Origin: Verrucomicrobiota bacterium
GTDB taxonomy: Bacteria > Verrucomicrobiota > Verrucomicrobiia > Limisphaerales > UBA9464
Direction: 5' to 3'
Length of the DNA: 60,990 bases
Assembly: GCA_017309115.1 (NCBI GenBank)
Contig: JAFLEF010000046.1
Span: forward strand, 1 to 60,990
The notes under the pieces are model-generated. The model did not search any database. It had not been told where the DNA came from and saw nothing but the letters and a program-made list of their open reading frames with translations. A program made the position numbers and the translations under genes. Shown piece after piece: positions 25,747 through 34,703 of this stretch. The first letter of the stretch is position 1. Each line of letters begins with the position of its first letter.

Positions 25747-27963
25747 TCAGTGCGCCATGTGGATTGCTAAAGGGGAGGGAAGCAGCCGGGATACCAGAGT
25801 TAGCAACCGATCCTTCTCCTGTTGCCAACGGTGCCGACGGTAGATGGCGTGTCCCCGACGAGTTAAATGGGCGAGTTCGACGGGATGTCGGTAGGCCCAC
25901 ACAATCTGTTCAGCCAGACTGGCGGGGTCGTTGGGCAAAAAGAAGAGCAGGTCCTGCGGCCCAAAGTAGTCCTGAATTCCCCGGGTGGCCGGTACAACCA
26001 CAGGACGATTCATGGCGAGATACTCGAAAATCCGGGTCGGAAGATTGATCGCAATGAACGGCGAGAATCGGTTGGGAACAAGTCCCAAATCGGAGTCCAT
26101 GATATGCCGGGCGATGACGTGTTCCGTGACCATCCCGTGAATTTTTAGGCAGTCGGCCACCCCCCGCTGTCGGGCCAATTCGAGTATCTCCTCCAGATAA
26201 GTGTTGGGTTCGCCAAAGATATCCAGAGTCACTCCAGGAATCTGCGGGCGAACCTTCACCAACGCCTCGATCGCGAGGTCCAGACCGTGCCGTTCGGCGA
26301 TCAGTCCGTGGTACATGAGTCGAAATCCTGGAGCGCGGGACGCCGGCGCTGGAAATGCCACCGGATCGAAAATTGATTCCTCGGGAGTGTTCATGACCAC
26401 CTGGACCTTGCTGAATGAACCGCTGCGGGAAACAAACCGCTGACGGAAGGCTTCATTCGGGGTCAAAACCAAGTGTGAGAAATGGATGCAGTGCCGTTCC
26501 ATCCAGCAGAGCAGCCGAATCAACCAATCGTCCGAGTCGCGCCGGTAAAGACTCATGAACAGTTCCGGCATCGGATCGTGCAGATCCAAAATCACCCGGG
26601 CGCCGAGACAGCGAGGAATCCAAGACGCCAGCACCAGGAAGTCCGGCATGTTGTGCGCATGAATGACATCGTAGCGCCGGGACAGGGATCGCTTGGTGAG
26701 CAGGCCGGCACACCAGGCGAAAAACATTCCGTACTGAAACGCATAGGTGAGTTTGCCGCCCCGGCGTTGGCGGAGCGGGACGCGGGTGACCTGAACGCCG
26801 GAAATGGTTTCCCAATACGGAGCGGGGGTCTTTTCCTGAAGACAGATCAACTCGACCTGAGCTCCAGCGGCGGCGAGTGCCTCCGCGGCTCGGCGGGGAC
26901 GGGAGTCGGAGGGGTAACAGGAGTAGAGAAGGACGCCGACGCGCCGGCCGGCCAACGAATTGGAATCGGTAGGTTTGGCTCCGTTTGGCGCCGCGACTGG
27001 CTTTGGGGAGGGTTCCACCTCAGCAGTCGATTTCCGGACGGAATTGTACCAGTGGGCGAGGTCCCGAGGCAGCGCGTACCAGGCTCGGTCCCCAAACCCC
27101 CGGGCGGCTTTGAGGAATTGAACGTAATGGTCGACCGGATACGTGCGCCCATCGTCGGCCTCATCTTCAAAGCGGAGGTAATCCGGATGGACATTGATCA
27201 GGGCCATTCCTCCCTGTTCGCCGACCCAAGCGAGCTTTTGAAGCCAAATGGCTGGCGACGATTCTCCCAGGACCAAAAACAGCGTGGAGTCCTGCGGAAT
27301 CGAATACGGCAACTCGACGTAGCCTTGCTGGGACTTGGGTGAATTAGCGTCGCCAGATTCCGGGGCGGCGACCCAGAACGGATAGATGGTTCCGGCGCCG
27401 TCGGGCTGGGGTTCGAACGGATCGATGTCGAAGGTGGAGGCGTCGTAGGTGATCTCAAGGTCATGCAGCCATTCGAGATTGTGGTGCATGAACCCGGAGC
27501 GAAACCCGACGGCATTCCATTCGCGCAGATACTGGTTGATCTTCTGCGCCCGTTGCCGAAATCCCTCTCGACTGCGGTATAGGCTGCCGTCGTGCGCGAG
27601 GTCGTGTACCCCCACTTCGAACCCGTTTTTTTTCAGCCAAGCGATGAGCTCATGGGGGACCGGATAGCGGCCTTCGGGGATGAAGTTGTAGGAGGACCGA
27701 AAGCCCAGTGACATCTCCAGTTCCGCCAAACGACGGACTCGGGCGACGCCTTCCGGGCCCTCGACGTCATGGGTCAAAACCACCGAAAGCTGCTTCTGGT
27801 CGGGCCAACCGGGCCAAGACTCCGGGGCCTGACCGGCCGAGGGCAGAATCGGCCAGTTTTGGGGTGACGATTCCCGGAGACGCCGGGCGTGCCACCGTCG
27901 GGCGGTCATTCGCAGCCGCCAGGGAAGAAGCGGCTTGATCAGGTAGTAAAGGCGATTGCGCAC
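25747..27963 (-). CDS. Polysaccharide deacetylase-like domain fused to GT4 glycosyltransferase
   Basis: A 738-residue two-domain protein. Residues about 55-290 resemble the polysaccharide deacetylase (NodB-type) fold: VVLTHDVEG (metal-binding Asp in an HDVE variant of the TFDD motif), GVHDLAHDGSLY (His pair) and NAVGFRSGF. Residues about 340-725 form a GT-B glycosyltransferase of family 4: VGVLLYSCYPSDSRPRR, DVIHAHNMPDFL, LMYHGLIAERHGLDLAIEAL, and the donor-binding VPNRFSPFIAINLPTRIFEY followed by LAMNRPVVV. A linker rich in Pro/Lys joins them. Both are common in EPS loci as separate genes; the fusion suggests coupled N-deacetylation and sugar transfer. Whether the deacetylase half is active is uncertain given its altered first motif. 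Confidence 0.87.
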   Translation of the reverse strand: MRNRLYYLIKPLLPWRLRMTARRWHARRLRESSPQNWPILPSAGQAPESWPGWPDQKQLSVVLTHDVEGPEGVARVRRLAELEMSLGFRSSYNFIPEGRYPVPHELIAWLKKNGFEVGVHDLAHDGSLYRSREGFRQRAQKINQYLREWNAVGFRSGFMHHNLEWLHDLEITYDASTFDIDPFEPQPDGAGTIYPFWVAAPESGDANSPKSQQGYVELPYSIPQDSTLFLVLGESSPAIWLQKLAWVGEQGGMALINVHPDYLRFEDEADDGRTYPVDHYVQFLKAARGFGDRAWYALPRDLAHWYNSVRKSTAEVEPSPKPVAAPNGAKPTDSNSLAGRRVGVLLYSCYPSDSRPRRAAEALAAAGAQVELICLQEKTPAPYWETISGVQVTRVPLRQRRGGKLTYAFQYGMFFAWCAGLLTKRSLSRRYDVIHAHNMPDFLVLASWIPRCLGARVILDLHDPMPELFMSLYRRDSDDWLIRLLCWMERHCIHFSHLVLTPNEAFRQRFVSRSGSFSKVQVVMNTPEESIFDPVAFPAPASRAPGFRLMYHGLIAERHGLDLAIEALVKVRPQIPGVTLDIFGEPNTYLEEILELARQRGVADCLKIHGMVTEHVIARHIMDSDLGLVPNRFSPFIAINLPTRIFEYLAMNRPVVVPATRGIQDYFGPQDLLFFLPNDPASLAEQIVWAYRHPVELAHLTRRGHAIYRRHRWQQEKDRLLTLVSRLLPSPLAIHMAH

Positions 27964-27968
27964 GGTCT

Positions 27969-28331
27969 GAGCTTAGCTGAGAGCTGAGAGCTGAGAGGCA
28001 AGGCAGCGGAGGGGTAAGGGGTAAGCGGTAAGGAGGCGAAACGCGGTAGGGCGAAGCTTCTGCTGAGCCGTCTCGCTGTCCCAAGTTGAGAGTTGAGAGT
28101 TGAGAGTTGAGAGGTAAATCCTGGGAATCATCACGTTACTTCAGAGGCTCCGCGGAGCGTCGCCCTACTGGTTTTGTCTCTCAACTCTCAGCTACCCACA
28201 AACCGGTTGAGAGTTGAAAGTTGAGAGTTGAGAGAAAAATCCTGGAATCCAGCACGTTAAGAGTGGCGACGGGTTTGTGGACGCAATGCGGATCCGGTTT
28301 ACCGGTTTTCGCTTCTCTCAACTCTCAACTG
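27969..28331. repeat. Composite repeat region upstream of the deacetylase-GT4 gene
   Basis: In order: CTGAGAG units (about 27973-27995), GGTAAGG/GGTAAGC x3 (about 28014-28034), a GGTAGGGCGAAGC palindrome (28043-28070), TTGAGAG x4 (28084-28112), another related palindrome (28145-28170), CTCTCAA units (28177-28192) facing TTGAGAG units (28206-28234), and a further CTCTCAA pair (28315-28330). The block AAATCCTGGAATCCAGCACG follows a TTGAGAG array here and a close variant of it follows the array at 25601. No gene is seen in the 535-bp gap. Confidence 0.85.
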
Positions 28332-28498
28332 GTTTTGACAAGGGCAGACTTCGTCCCCGTCAGTTCGCAGGGGCGAGTGACGAACGCAGGATGGATCGAT
28401 CGGCAGGCAATCCGGGTTTTTGGGTTAAGGAGAGAACTCGGAGTTCTCCCAAGTTGGTTTGGGGACCGGAAGCCTCCGGTCAGGGGCGAGAGCGCCGA

Positions 28499-30727
28499 CT
28501 ACAGGTCTGAATCCAGCTTCCGAGGCAGATAACGGCGATGCTTGTTCAAGACGGCCACCATCTCGGTGTTGGTTTCCGCCATGAGGCTGACCGCTTGACG
28601 GGCGAGTTCGTTGTGGGTTTTTTCTGATTCCAGTACGACCACGGTCATGTCGAACAAGCCGGTCACTCGAGGGGTCGCGCTGGTTTGGGTGACCGGCGGC
28701 AGATCAAAAATAATGTAGTCGTAGTCGCTGGTCTTAATGTCCGCGACTAGGTTGGCAATGCGCTTGGGCAGGACGCCGACCTTGCGATTATTCGGATCGG
28801 TCAGGGACACCATGTAGAGGTTGTCGCTGACTTGGGCGGAATCCCGAGTGCCGGCATTTAGTGCTTTGCTGGCTTCAACGACTTCCTTGCCCTTATGGAA
28901 CGGGTGGACCGAGGGGCCGAGCCGCTGGTTGACGTCGACGTAAAGGACGTTGCCTTCACCCGTTTCCGAAAGTGAGGCGGCAAGGTTCGAGGCGATCGTG
29001 GTGACACCCGCGCCGTGACCACAACTCGTGACCCCAATCAGCTTGGGCTTGTGATGAAGCTCTTTGATCTGGAAGTGCATGATCAACCGATCGCGCAGGG
29101 CTTCGGAACATTTGGCCAGTTCGTTTTGGGTAGTGGCCGCTTCGGGGGAAGGAGAGCCATTGGGATTCGTCGCCGGGGACGGAGGAGGAACCATCTTCGG
29201 CAGCGACATGAACAGGGGCAAGTGAAGGGCGTCCGTGACTTGTTTGGGCCGGCGGATCGATTGGTCGGTGAAAAACTCGATCAAGAAAGCCAGGCCTAAA
29301 CCGAGGCCGATTCCTCCGAAAACAGCCCCTAATAGAATCTTTTTTAGTCGCGAAATATCTCTGCCCGCCGGCGACGCACTTTGAACGACGGAGATGTTTG
29401 AAAGTCGGCTGTTGGAGACGGCATCGTCGACCCGGGCTTGTTCCAAGGAAGTCGAGTAATAGGTGTACTGCTTCTCCGTGATGGCCAGTTTACGTTCCAG
29501 TCCCGCGATCTCGGATTCCTTATCGGCAATCTTCAAGGCCTCTTGCTTCTTTTCTTCCCATTGTTCGCGCAAGACTTTCAGTTTGGCTTCCAAAGCATCG
29601 ATTCGCGCCATTTCCGCCGTAGGGTCTACTGTTTTTCCCGAGACGGTCGTTTTTCCCGGTGGGGTTAGTGAAGCGATTGGAGTGTTGGTGAGTCCTGGGT
29701 TGGCAGCCACCAAGCGATCCCGCTCTGTCAACGTCTCCTTGATTTGGCTGGATACTTTAGTGACAAAAGAGCTGGTAGGCGTGAATTGGAGAAGGAGTTC
29801 TTGCTCGCGCTTCTGGAGAGACTCCAACCGTCCGACAACACTTTGGTAGGCTTTAGTCAGATCCGGTGAAATGGCGATCGGCGGTGTTATTGGCGCTTCG
29901 TTGGTCGAAGGGGTCGCTGGAAGGGGAGTGGAATTCGTAATCCGGGCAAAGGCAGCGCGCCCTTCGGCGAGCTCGGCCTCGGCTGAAAGTATTTCGGTGC
30001 GCAGGCGGCTCACCAAATCCGAGATTGATTTTTGGGCTTCAGCTACCGAGACAATGCCAAGTTCCGTTTTGATTGCTCTTAGTTGACCTTCGGTTTGTTC
30101 GACCAACCCCCTCTTCTGATCCGCTTGCCGCGCTAAATCGTCAAGAACATCAAGTGCACGGTGGATGCGTGCATGCATCTTCAGATATCGTGAGATGAGC
30201 GTTGTAACCACCTCTCGGGCCACCTTGGGGTCTGGATGCTCAAAAGACACCCCTATCACATTACTCTTGGGTCGAACTTTGACTTCAAGGTTCTTTTGGA
30301 TGTAGGCGGCAGCTTCTATGTCGGAATCTCCGCCGCCAAAACCCGCTAAAATATTGGTAGCTCCTATTGACTTGGCGACTTCTTCAGCAAGGTCCAGACT
30401 CATCAGCATTTCAATTTCAGAAGAAATAATGGCGTCGCCTCTACTATCGGGGCTCATTATTTGACTTCCTTCTTCCAGGGCTCCTGTGTCCCGCGATTCC
30501 AAAACATACCTAATCAGTAGTGATGCAGTAGAGATGTATTTAGGAGTAAACGTGAACCACACCACACCCGCTGCGATGAACCCCAACAAACTACAAATGA
30601 TAATCTTCCACTTATGGCGAAAGAGGATGTACGCGATATCCCCGAGTTGAAACGACGGGCCGGCGGCAGGGGTGGCATCCCGGGGTAGCGGGCGTCCGTT
30701 GGCAACATGGAGGGGTGTCGGTTTCAT
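28499..30727 (-). CDS. Wzz chain-length protein fused to tyrosine-kinase-like domain with degenerate Walker A
   Basis: A 742-residue polysaccharide co-polymerase. Residues about 25-130 form a Wzz domain with the first membrane helix (about 42-62). A long coiled-coil periplasmic part follows (about 190-450), then the second helix (about 463-487) and a cytoplasmic BY-kinase-like domain. That domain keeps the fold: IGVTSCGHGAGVTTIASNLA as Walker A, VLYVDVNQR as Walker A' and YIIFDLPPV as Walker B. However the invariant Lys of Walker A (GKT/GKS) is Val575, and there is no C-terminal tyrosine cluster. It is therefore probably not an active autokinase but a structural co-polymerase that sets chain length. 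ATG at 30727 is chosen; it follows the FemAB gene by 29 bp. Same operon as wbpB-D-E. Confidence 0.88.
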   Translation of the reverse strand: MKPTPLHVANGRPLPRDATPAAGPSFQLGDIAYILFRHKWKIIICSLLGFIAAGVVWFTFTPKYISTASLLIRYVLESRDTGALEEGSQIMSPDSRGDAIISSEIEMLMSLDLAEEVAKSIGATNILAGFGGGDSDIEAAAYIQKNLEVKVRPKSNVIGVSFEHPDPKVAREVVTTLISRYLKMHARIHRALDVLDDLARQADQKRGLVEQTEGQLRAIKTELGIVSVAEAQKSISDLVSRLRTEILSAEAELAEGRAAFARITNSTPLPATPSTNEAPITPPIAISPDLTKAYQSVVGRLESLQKREQELLLQFTPTSSFVTKVSSQIKETLTERDRLVAANPGLTNTPIASLTPPGKTTVSGKTVDPTAEMARIDALEAKLKVLREQWEEKKQEALKIADKESEIAGLERKLAITEKQYTYYSTSLEQARVDDAVSNSRLSNISVVQSASPAGRDISRLKKILLGAVFGGIGLGLGLAFLIEFFTDQSIRRPKQVTDALHLPLFMSLPKMVPPPSPATNPNGSPSPEAATTQNELAKCSEALRDRLIMHFQIKELHHKPKLIGVTSCGHGAGVTTIASNLAASLSETGEGNVLYVDVNQRLGPSVHPFHKGKEVVEASKALNAGTRDSAQVSDNLYMVSLTDPNNRKVGVLPKRIANLVADIKTSDYDYIIFDLPPVTQTSATPRVTGLFDMTVVVLESEKTHNELARQAVSLMAETNTEMVAVLNKHRRYLPRKLDSDL

Positions 30728-30756
30728 TCTTGCGAACAGCTCCAATCTAGCGGGAA

Positions 30757-31893
30757 TCAGGCCGCATATCGATAGAGCAGTCGGCCCGCCCATCGGCCGG
30801 TCCACTGGGGCAGGATTTGGAACAGTCGGGTCTGCCAGCCGGAGGTTCGGTCCGGGACCTGTTGGCGACCTCCGCTAGGCAGGACAAACCGGTGATACGA
30901 TTGCCGGATTTCCATCGCTCCCCAGCCCCGTTTGAAGCGTCGCAGACCCTCATGTTGCAAGGAGGTGCGTCCCAAATCCACTTGCTGACATCCCAGGCGA
31001 TAGGCCTCCCGAAAGCCACTCCACATCACCAGTTGATTGGGCCGAAGGGCCTGGTAGGCGAGATCGGAGGCGCCAAATTTGTAGGTCGCGTGCCGGTTGC
31101 TGTGCAGGAACACCGCGCCGGCCACGGGCGCTTTCCCTTGGCGCGCCAAAATCACGAAGCCATGGCCGCGAGCCAGCAACTCTTCCTGGATTTGGGTGAA
31201 GAAGGCCATGGGTTGTGGCGGAGAACCTTGCCTGCGCCGGGTCAAACAATGGAGTCCAAAGTACTCCCGAATCGAGGCAAAATCAGTTCCGATCGAGACT
31301 GTTAATCCGGATTCCCGCGCTTGGCGCAGACTTCGGCGGACGGATGGTTCACAATGTGCCAGTTGACTGGCGTCAGTGGGCTTCAGCGGCACGGAGTGCT
31401 GATAAAACTGAGTCGAGGCCGGGTCCTGCGGTTCCGAAGCTTGTCCCGGGCGGAATTCCAGATCCTGCCAGTGGCGCTCCCGTCCCAAAGCATACGATCG
31501 CCTTAAGATTTGAGTGGCCACGGTGGTTGGGGAGGCGGTCGTTCCTTCCAGAGACCAATCCGAAAGCGCGGGTTCCCGATCCGCCACCAGTAACGGGCAA
31601 CTGTCCGTGAAGGGGAGAGAGACCCCTCGGCGCTGGCCGCGAAGACTCCGAACCTCCATCCACGGCAGGATTCCGACCGGTCGCCCTTCGCGTCGGGCGA
31701 CCACGTAGAACGGGGAGAATCCGTAGGTCTGACGCAACGTTCGGCACCACGCCGAGGTGTGGAAAATTCGAGCTTCTGAGAACTGATTTAAGTCGTTGTC
31801 CCAGCTGGGGTAAGATAATGGGTTTACCGTCTCCAGTGTGACCTCACTGGTACTGGCAAGAACTCTCGCGGGCTGGTCAAGAACGACGCTCAT
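30757..31893 (-). CDS. FemAB/GNAT-family protein of exosortase-linked EPS locus
   Basis: A 378-residue acyltransferase-fold protein. The first half (HTSAWCRTLRQTYGFSPFYV then GRPVGILPWMEV) and the second (SVRRSLRQARESGLTV, GKAPVAGAVFLHSNRHATY, LRPNQLVMWSGFREA) match the double-GNAT FemAB-like proteins that recur in PEP-CTERM/exosortase loci. Known FemAB enzymes transfer aminoacyl groups to peptidoglycan precursors; in EPS loci the acceptor is not established. It overlaps the aminotransferase gene by 17 bp, so it is co-translated with the UDP-diacetamido-sugar pathway. Confidence 0.85.
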   Translation of the reverse strand: MSVVLDQPARVLASTSEVTLETVNPLSYPSWDNDLNQFSEARIFHTSAWCRTLRQTYGFSPFYVVARREGRPVGILPWMEVRSLRGQRRGVSLPFTDSCPLLVADREPALSDWSLEGTTASPTTVATQILRRSYALGRERHWQDLEFRPGQASEPQDPASTQFYQHSVPLKPTDASQLAHCEPSVRRSLRQARESGLTVSIGTDFASIREYFGLHCLTRRRQGSPPQPMAFFTQIQEELLARGHGFVILARQGKAPVAGAVFLHSNRHATYKFGASDLAYQALRPNQLVMWSGFREAYRLGCQQVDLGRTSLQHEGLRRFKRGWGAMEIRQSYHRFVLPSGGRQQVPDRTSGWQTRLFQILPQWTGRWAGRLLYRYAA

Positions 31894-33007
31894 GTTCCAC
31901 GGGGCGGGCCAGGATAGACCGCAGACTGGTCACAACATATTCGGCCTGGGAACGGGTCAGTTCGGGAAACATCGGCAAGGACAGCAACTCGCGCGCGGCG
32001 GCTTCGGCAACCGGGAATGACCCGATCCCGAGTTCCAGGTGGTGGTACGCGGGTTGGCGATGGACGGGAACGGGGTAATGAATGCCGCACATCACGCCTA
32101 GTTCGGCCAAGTCGCGGAGGACCTGATCCCGTTGCGGTACTCGGATCGGAAACAAGTGATAAACGTGGCGGGAGTAAGCGGCTTCCTGGGGAAGGACGAC
32201 ATCCTCGAGATCGGCCAATAGTTCCTGATAGACCCGGGCATTCGCGCGCCGTTGGGTGTTCCAGCGAGGCAGGTGTCGCAATTTCACGCGGAGGACCGCG
32301 GCTTGCAGGGCATCCATCCGGGCATTCCAACCGATGCGACTGTGGTGGTATCGCTTCGATTGCCCGTGATCGCGGAACGACTGGAGCGTGGCGGCCAGGG
32401 TGGGGTCATCGGTGACGATCGCGCCTGCTTCGCCCATCGCCCCCAGGTTTTTACCGGGATAAAAACTAAAACAACCGGTGGCGCCCCAGGTCCCCGCTTT
32501 GCGGCCCTTGTATTCCGCACCGTGGGCCTGGCAACTGTCCTCGACCACGGCCAGACCGTGTTTCCGCGCGATTTCCAAAATGGGATCCAAATCAGCGGTT
32601 TGGCCGTAGAGATGGACCGGGATGATGGCTTTGGTTCGCGGAGTGATGGCCGCGGGGAGAAGTTCGGGATCCAGGGTGTGGTGGACCGGATCCACATCGA
32701 CAAACACCGGAGTCGCCCCGCAGTACGAAATCGCTTCGGCCGTCGCCAGGAAGGTGTTGGGAACGGTGATGACTTCGTCGCCCGGACCGATTCCCAACGC
32801 CAACAGGGAAAGCCACAACGCCTCGGTTCCGCTGCCGACCCCGATGGCAAAGCGGGATCCGCAAAAGGCGGCGAACTCCTCCTCAAATTGGGCCACGACG
32901 GGACCGCCCGCGAAGTAGTTGGAATCTAGAACTTCGGCTACCGCGGCATCGAGGGCGGGCCGGAGCGGTCGGTGATGGGCCGCAAGGTCAACAAAAGGGA
33001 CCTGCAT
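31877..33007 (-). CDS. wbpE: UDP-2-acetamido-3-oxo-glucuronate aminotransferase (WbpE-like, DegT family)
   Basis: A 376-residue PLP-dependent DegT/DnrJ/EryC1/StrS aminotransferase. It has the GSGTEALWLSLLALGIGPGD cofactor-phosphate region, VEDSCQAHGAEYKGR (Asp pairing with the pyridine N) and the Schiff-base Lys in FSFYPGKNLGAMG. Family members convert 3- or 4-keto sugars to amino sugars. Flanked by WbpB- and WbpD-like genes (4 bp gap and coupled), it most likely installs the 3-amino group on the UDP-3-keto-GlcNAcA made by WbpB, with glutamate as donor. The combination of four neighbours makes the specific call strong; the sequence alone supports only the family. Confidence 0.88.
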   Translation of the reverse strand: MQVPFVDLAAHHRPLRPALDAAVAEVLDSNYFAGGPVVAQFEEEFAAFCGSRFAIGVGSGTEALWLSLLALGIGPGDEVITVPNTFLATAEAISYCGATPVFVDVDPVHHTLDPELLPAAITPRTKAIIPVHLYGQTADLDPILEIARKHGLAVVEDSCQAHGAEYKGRKAGTWGATGCFSFYPGKNLGAMGEAGAIVTDDPTLAATLQSFRDHGQSKRYHHSRIGWNARMDALQAAVLRVKLRHLPRWNTQRRANARVYQELLADLEDVVLPQEAAYSRHVYHLFPIRVPQRDQVLRDLAELGVMCGIHYPVPVHRQPAYHHLELGIGSFPVAEAAARELLSLPMFPELTRSQAEYVVTSLRSILARPVEHERRS

Positions 33008-33011
33008 AAAC

Positions 33012-33503
33012 TCAACTCGAAGAGGTTTGTCGAAGAATTCGGGCGGGATTTCCCGCTACCACCGCGCCGGGCGGAACGTCCCGGGTGACCACACTTCCGG
33101 CGCCGATGATGGCGCCCTCTCCGACCGTCAATCCGCACAGAAGGGTGGTTCCGGAACCGATCGACGCGCCCCGCTTGACGACCGTGGGTTCACAGTTCCA
33201 GTCCGCGTCCGTTTGGAGCGAACCGTCGGGATTGGTGGCCCGAGGGAACCGATCGTTGGTGAAGGTGACGTTGTGGCCGACGAAGACTTCATCTTCCAAG
33301 GTGACGCCCTCGCAGATGAACGTGTGGCTTGAGACTTTGCAGCGGCGACCGATTCGCGCGCCCTTTTGAACTTCTACGAACGTTCCAATCTTGGACTCGT
33401 CGCCGATCTCGCATCCGTACAAGTTCACGAATCCAAAGATTCGAACCCCGGACCCGAGCTTTACGTCGGGGGCAATCAGCTGCGTTGCCGCCAGGGTACT
33501 CAC
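33012..33503 (-). CDS. wbpD: UDP-3-amino-GlcNAcA N-acetyltransferase (WbpD-like)
   Basis: A 163-residue left-handed beta-helix acetyltransferase with hexapeptide repeats along its length (IFGFVNLYGCEIGD, then FVEVQKGARIG and HTFICEGVTLEDEVFVGHNV) and the loop TNDRFPRATNPDG, which is typical of WbpD/WlbB and distinguishes it from serine acetyltransferases. It would use acetyl-CoA to acetylate the 3-amino group, giving UDP-2,3-diacetamido-2,3-dideoxyglucuronate. The start is GTG at 33503, forming a GTGA overlap with the wbpB stop. Confidence 0.9.
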   Translation of the reverse strand: MSTLAATQLIAPDVKLGSGVRIFGFVNLYGCEIGDESKIGTFVEVQKGARIGRRCKVSSHTFICEGVTLEDEVFVGHNVTFTNDRFPRATNPDGSLQTDADWNCEPTVVKRGASIGSGTTLLCGLTVGEGAIIGAGSVVTRDVPPGAVVAGNPARILRQTSSS

Positions 33504-34684
33504 GGAGTCTTTACGGACAGCGTGGTTTTTCGGGAGGTTTTGCGGCCATTGGCCCGCGGACTCTCGCTGGGGGTGGGGGCGACCGGTTCAGCTCCGTTCG
33601 TCGCCTTGATTTGGGCCTTCACCGGCCGGCTCGTCGAGTGCCCGTTCCCATGGTGGTGGTGGGTATCGCGGAGCGAAACCGGAGCGCCGTTGTGATCCAG
33701 AGAGCGGGAAGCCGCTTCCAAAATCTCCACCATGTCGCGGGCTTGATGACCGCTGGAAATCGGGGTGGCACCCGTGCGAATGCAGTCGAGGAAGTGCTGG
33801 CATTCCACCTTAAGTGGTTCTTCCTGTTTCACATACGGGATGTAGATGTCGCCGTAGTGGTAGGCGTAATGGAACTCCGCGAAGGTGTCGTAATGGGGCG
33901 GGGAATCAACGCGAGCGTCGAAGATGCGGATCTTGTCGAGGTTGGCGACGTCGTCGTAAACGATCATGCGGCGGCTGCCGACAATGGTCATTTCCCGGGT
34001 TTTGCGGGGATCCAGCCAGCTGCTCTGGATGATCGCCGAGCGATTGCGGGAAAATCCGAGCCACATCGTCGTAATGTCGTGCACGCCTCGGGAAACATTG
34101 GCGCTGCCGCGGCAATTCACGCTCTGGGGCATCTCGCCCATGATGTACTGGATGATCGAAATGTCGTGCGGCGCGAGATCCCAGGCGACGTTGATCTCTT
34201 TTTGGAACAGCCCGAGATTCAGGCGGCGGGCGGAGATGTAGCGGACGTCCCCGATGTCCCCGTCTTCGACGATCTGCTTGATCTTTCGCACCACCGACGA
34301 GAAGAGGAACGTGTGGCTGGCCATCAGGACCAAGCCCTTCTTTTTGGCCAGGGCAATGAGGTCATCGCACTCGGCGCAGCTGGTGGCCATGGGTTTCTCC
34401 ACCAGGACGTGTTTGCCGGCTTCCAGACTGGCCTTGGCCATCCAGTAGTGTTGGCCGACCGAGGTCGCGATCACGACCGCATCCAGCTTGGCTTCCTTGA
34501 GAAAGGCCGCGAAATCCGTGTAAACCGTGGCCTCAGGGTAGAGCGCTTGCATGTGGCGCAACCGCTCGAGGTTGGTGTCGCAGACGGCGCGGAGGCGGCA
34601 ATCCGACAGCGACCGAAAGTTTCGCATCAAGTTGGGGCCCCAATAGCCGCAACCCACCACGCCAATGTTCAGTTTCGAATGCAT
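33500..34684 (-). CDS. wbpB: UDP-GlcNAcA 3-dehydrogenase (WbpB-like, Gfo/Idh/MocA family)
   Basis: A 394-residue Gfo/Idh/MocA oxidoreductase. The N-terminal Rossmann fold starts LNIGVVGCGYWGPNLMRNF; the EKPMATSCAEC segment supplies the catalytic-site Lys, and the C-terminal alpha/beta domain follows (HDISIIQYIMGE has the His/Asp pair). It would oxidise the C3 hydroxyl of UDP-GlcNAcA, supplying the keto sugar for the aminotransferase. The last 60 residues (Pro/Ser/Thr/Lys-rich) are an unusual extension beyond the fold. It is 19 bp downstream of the sugar transferase gene and coupled to wbpD. Confidence 0.87.
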   Translation of the reverse strand: MHSKLNIGVVGCGYWGPNLMRNFRSLSDCRLRAVCDTNLERLRHMQALYPEATVYTDFAAFLKEAKLDAVVIATSVGQHYWMAKASLEAGKHVLVEKPMATSCAECDDLIALAKKKGLVLMASHTFLFSSVVRKIKQIVEDGDIGDVRYISARRLNLGLFQKEINVAWDLAPHDISIIQYIMGEMPQSVNCRGSANVSRGVHDITTMWLGFSRNRSAIIQSSWLDPRKTREMTIVGSRRMIVYDDVANLDKIRIFDARVDSPPHYDTFAEFHYAYHYGDIYIPYVKQEEPLKVECQHFLDCIRTGATPISSGHQARDMVEILEAASRSLDHNGAPVSLRDTHHHHGNGHSTSRPVKAQIKATNGAEPVAPTPSESPRANGRKTSRKTTLSVKTP

Positions 34685-34703
34685 ACTCTGCTTTCTGAGT
34701 GAG

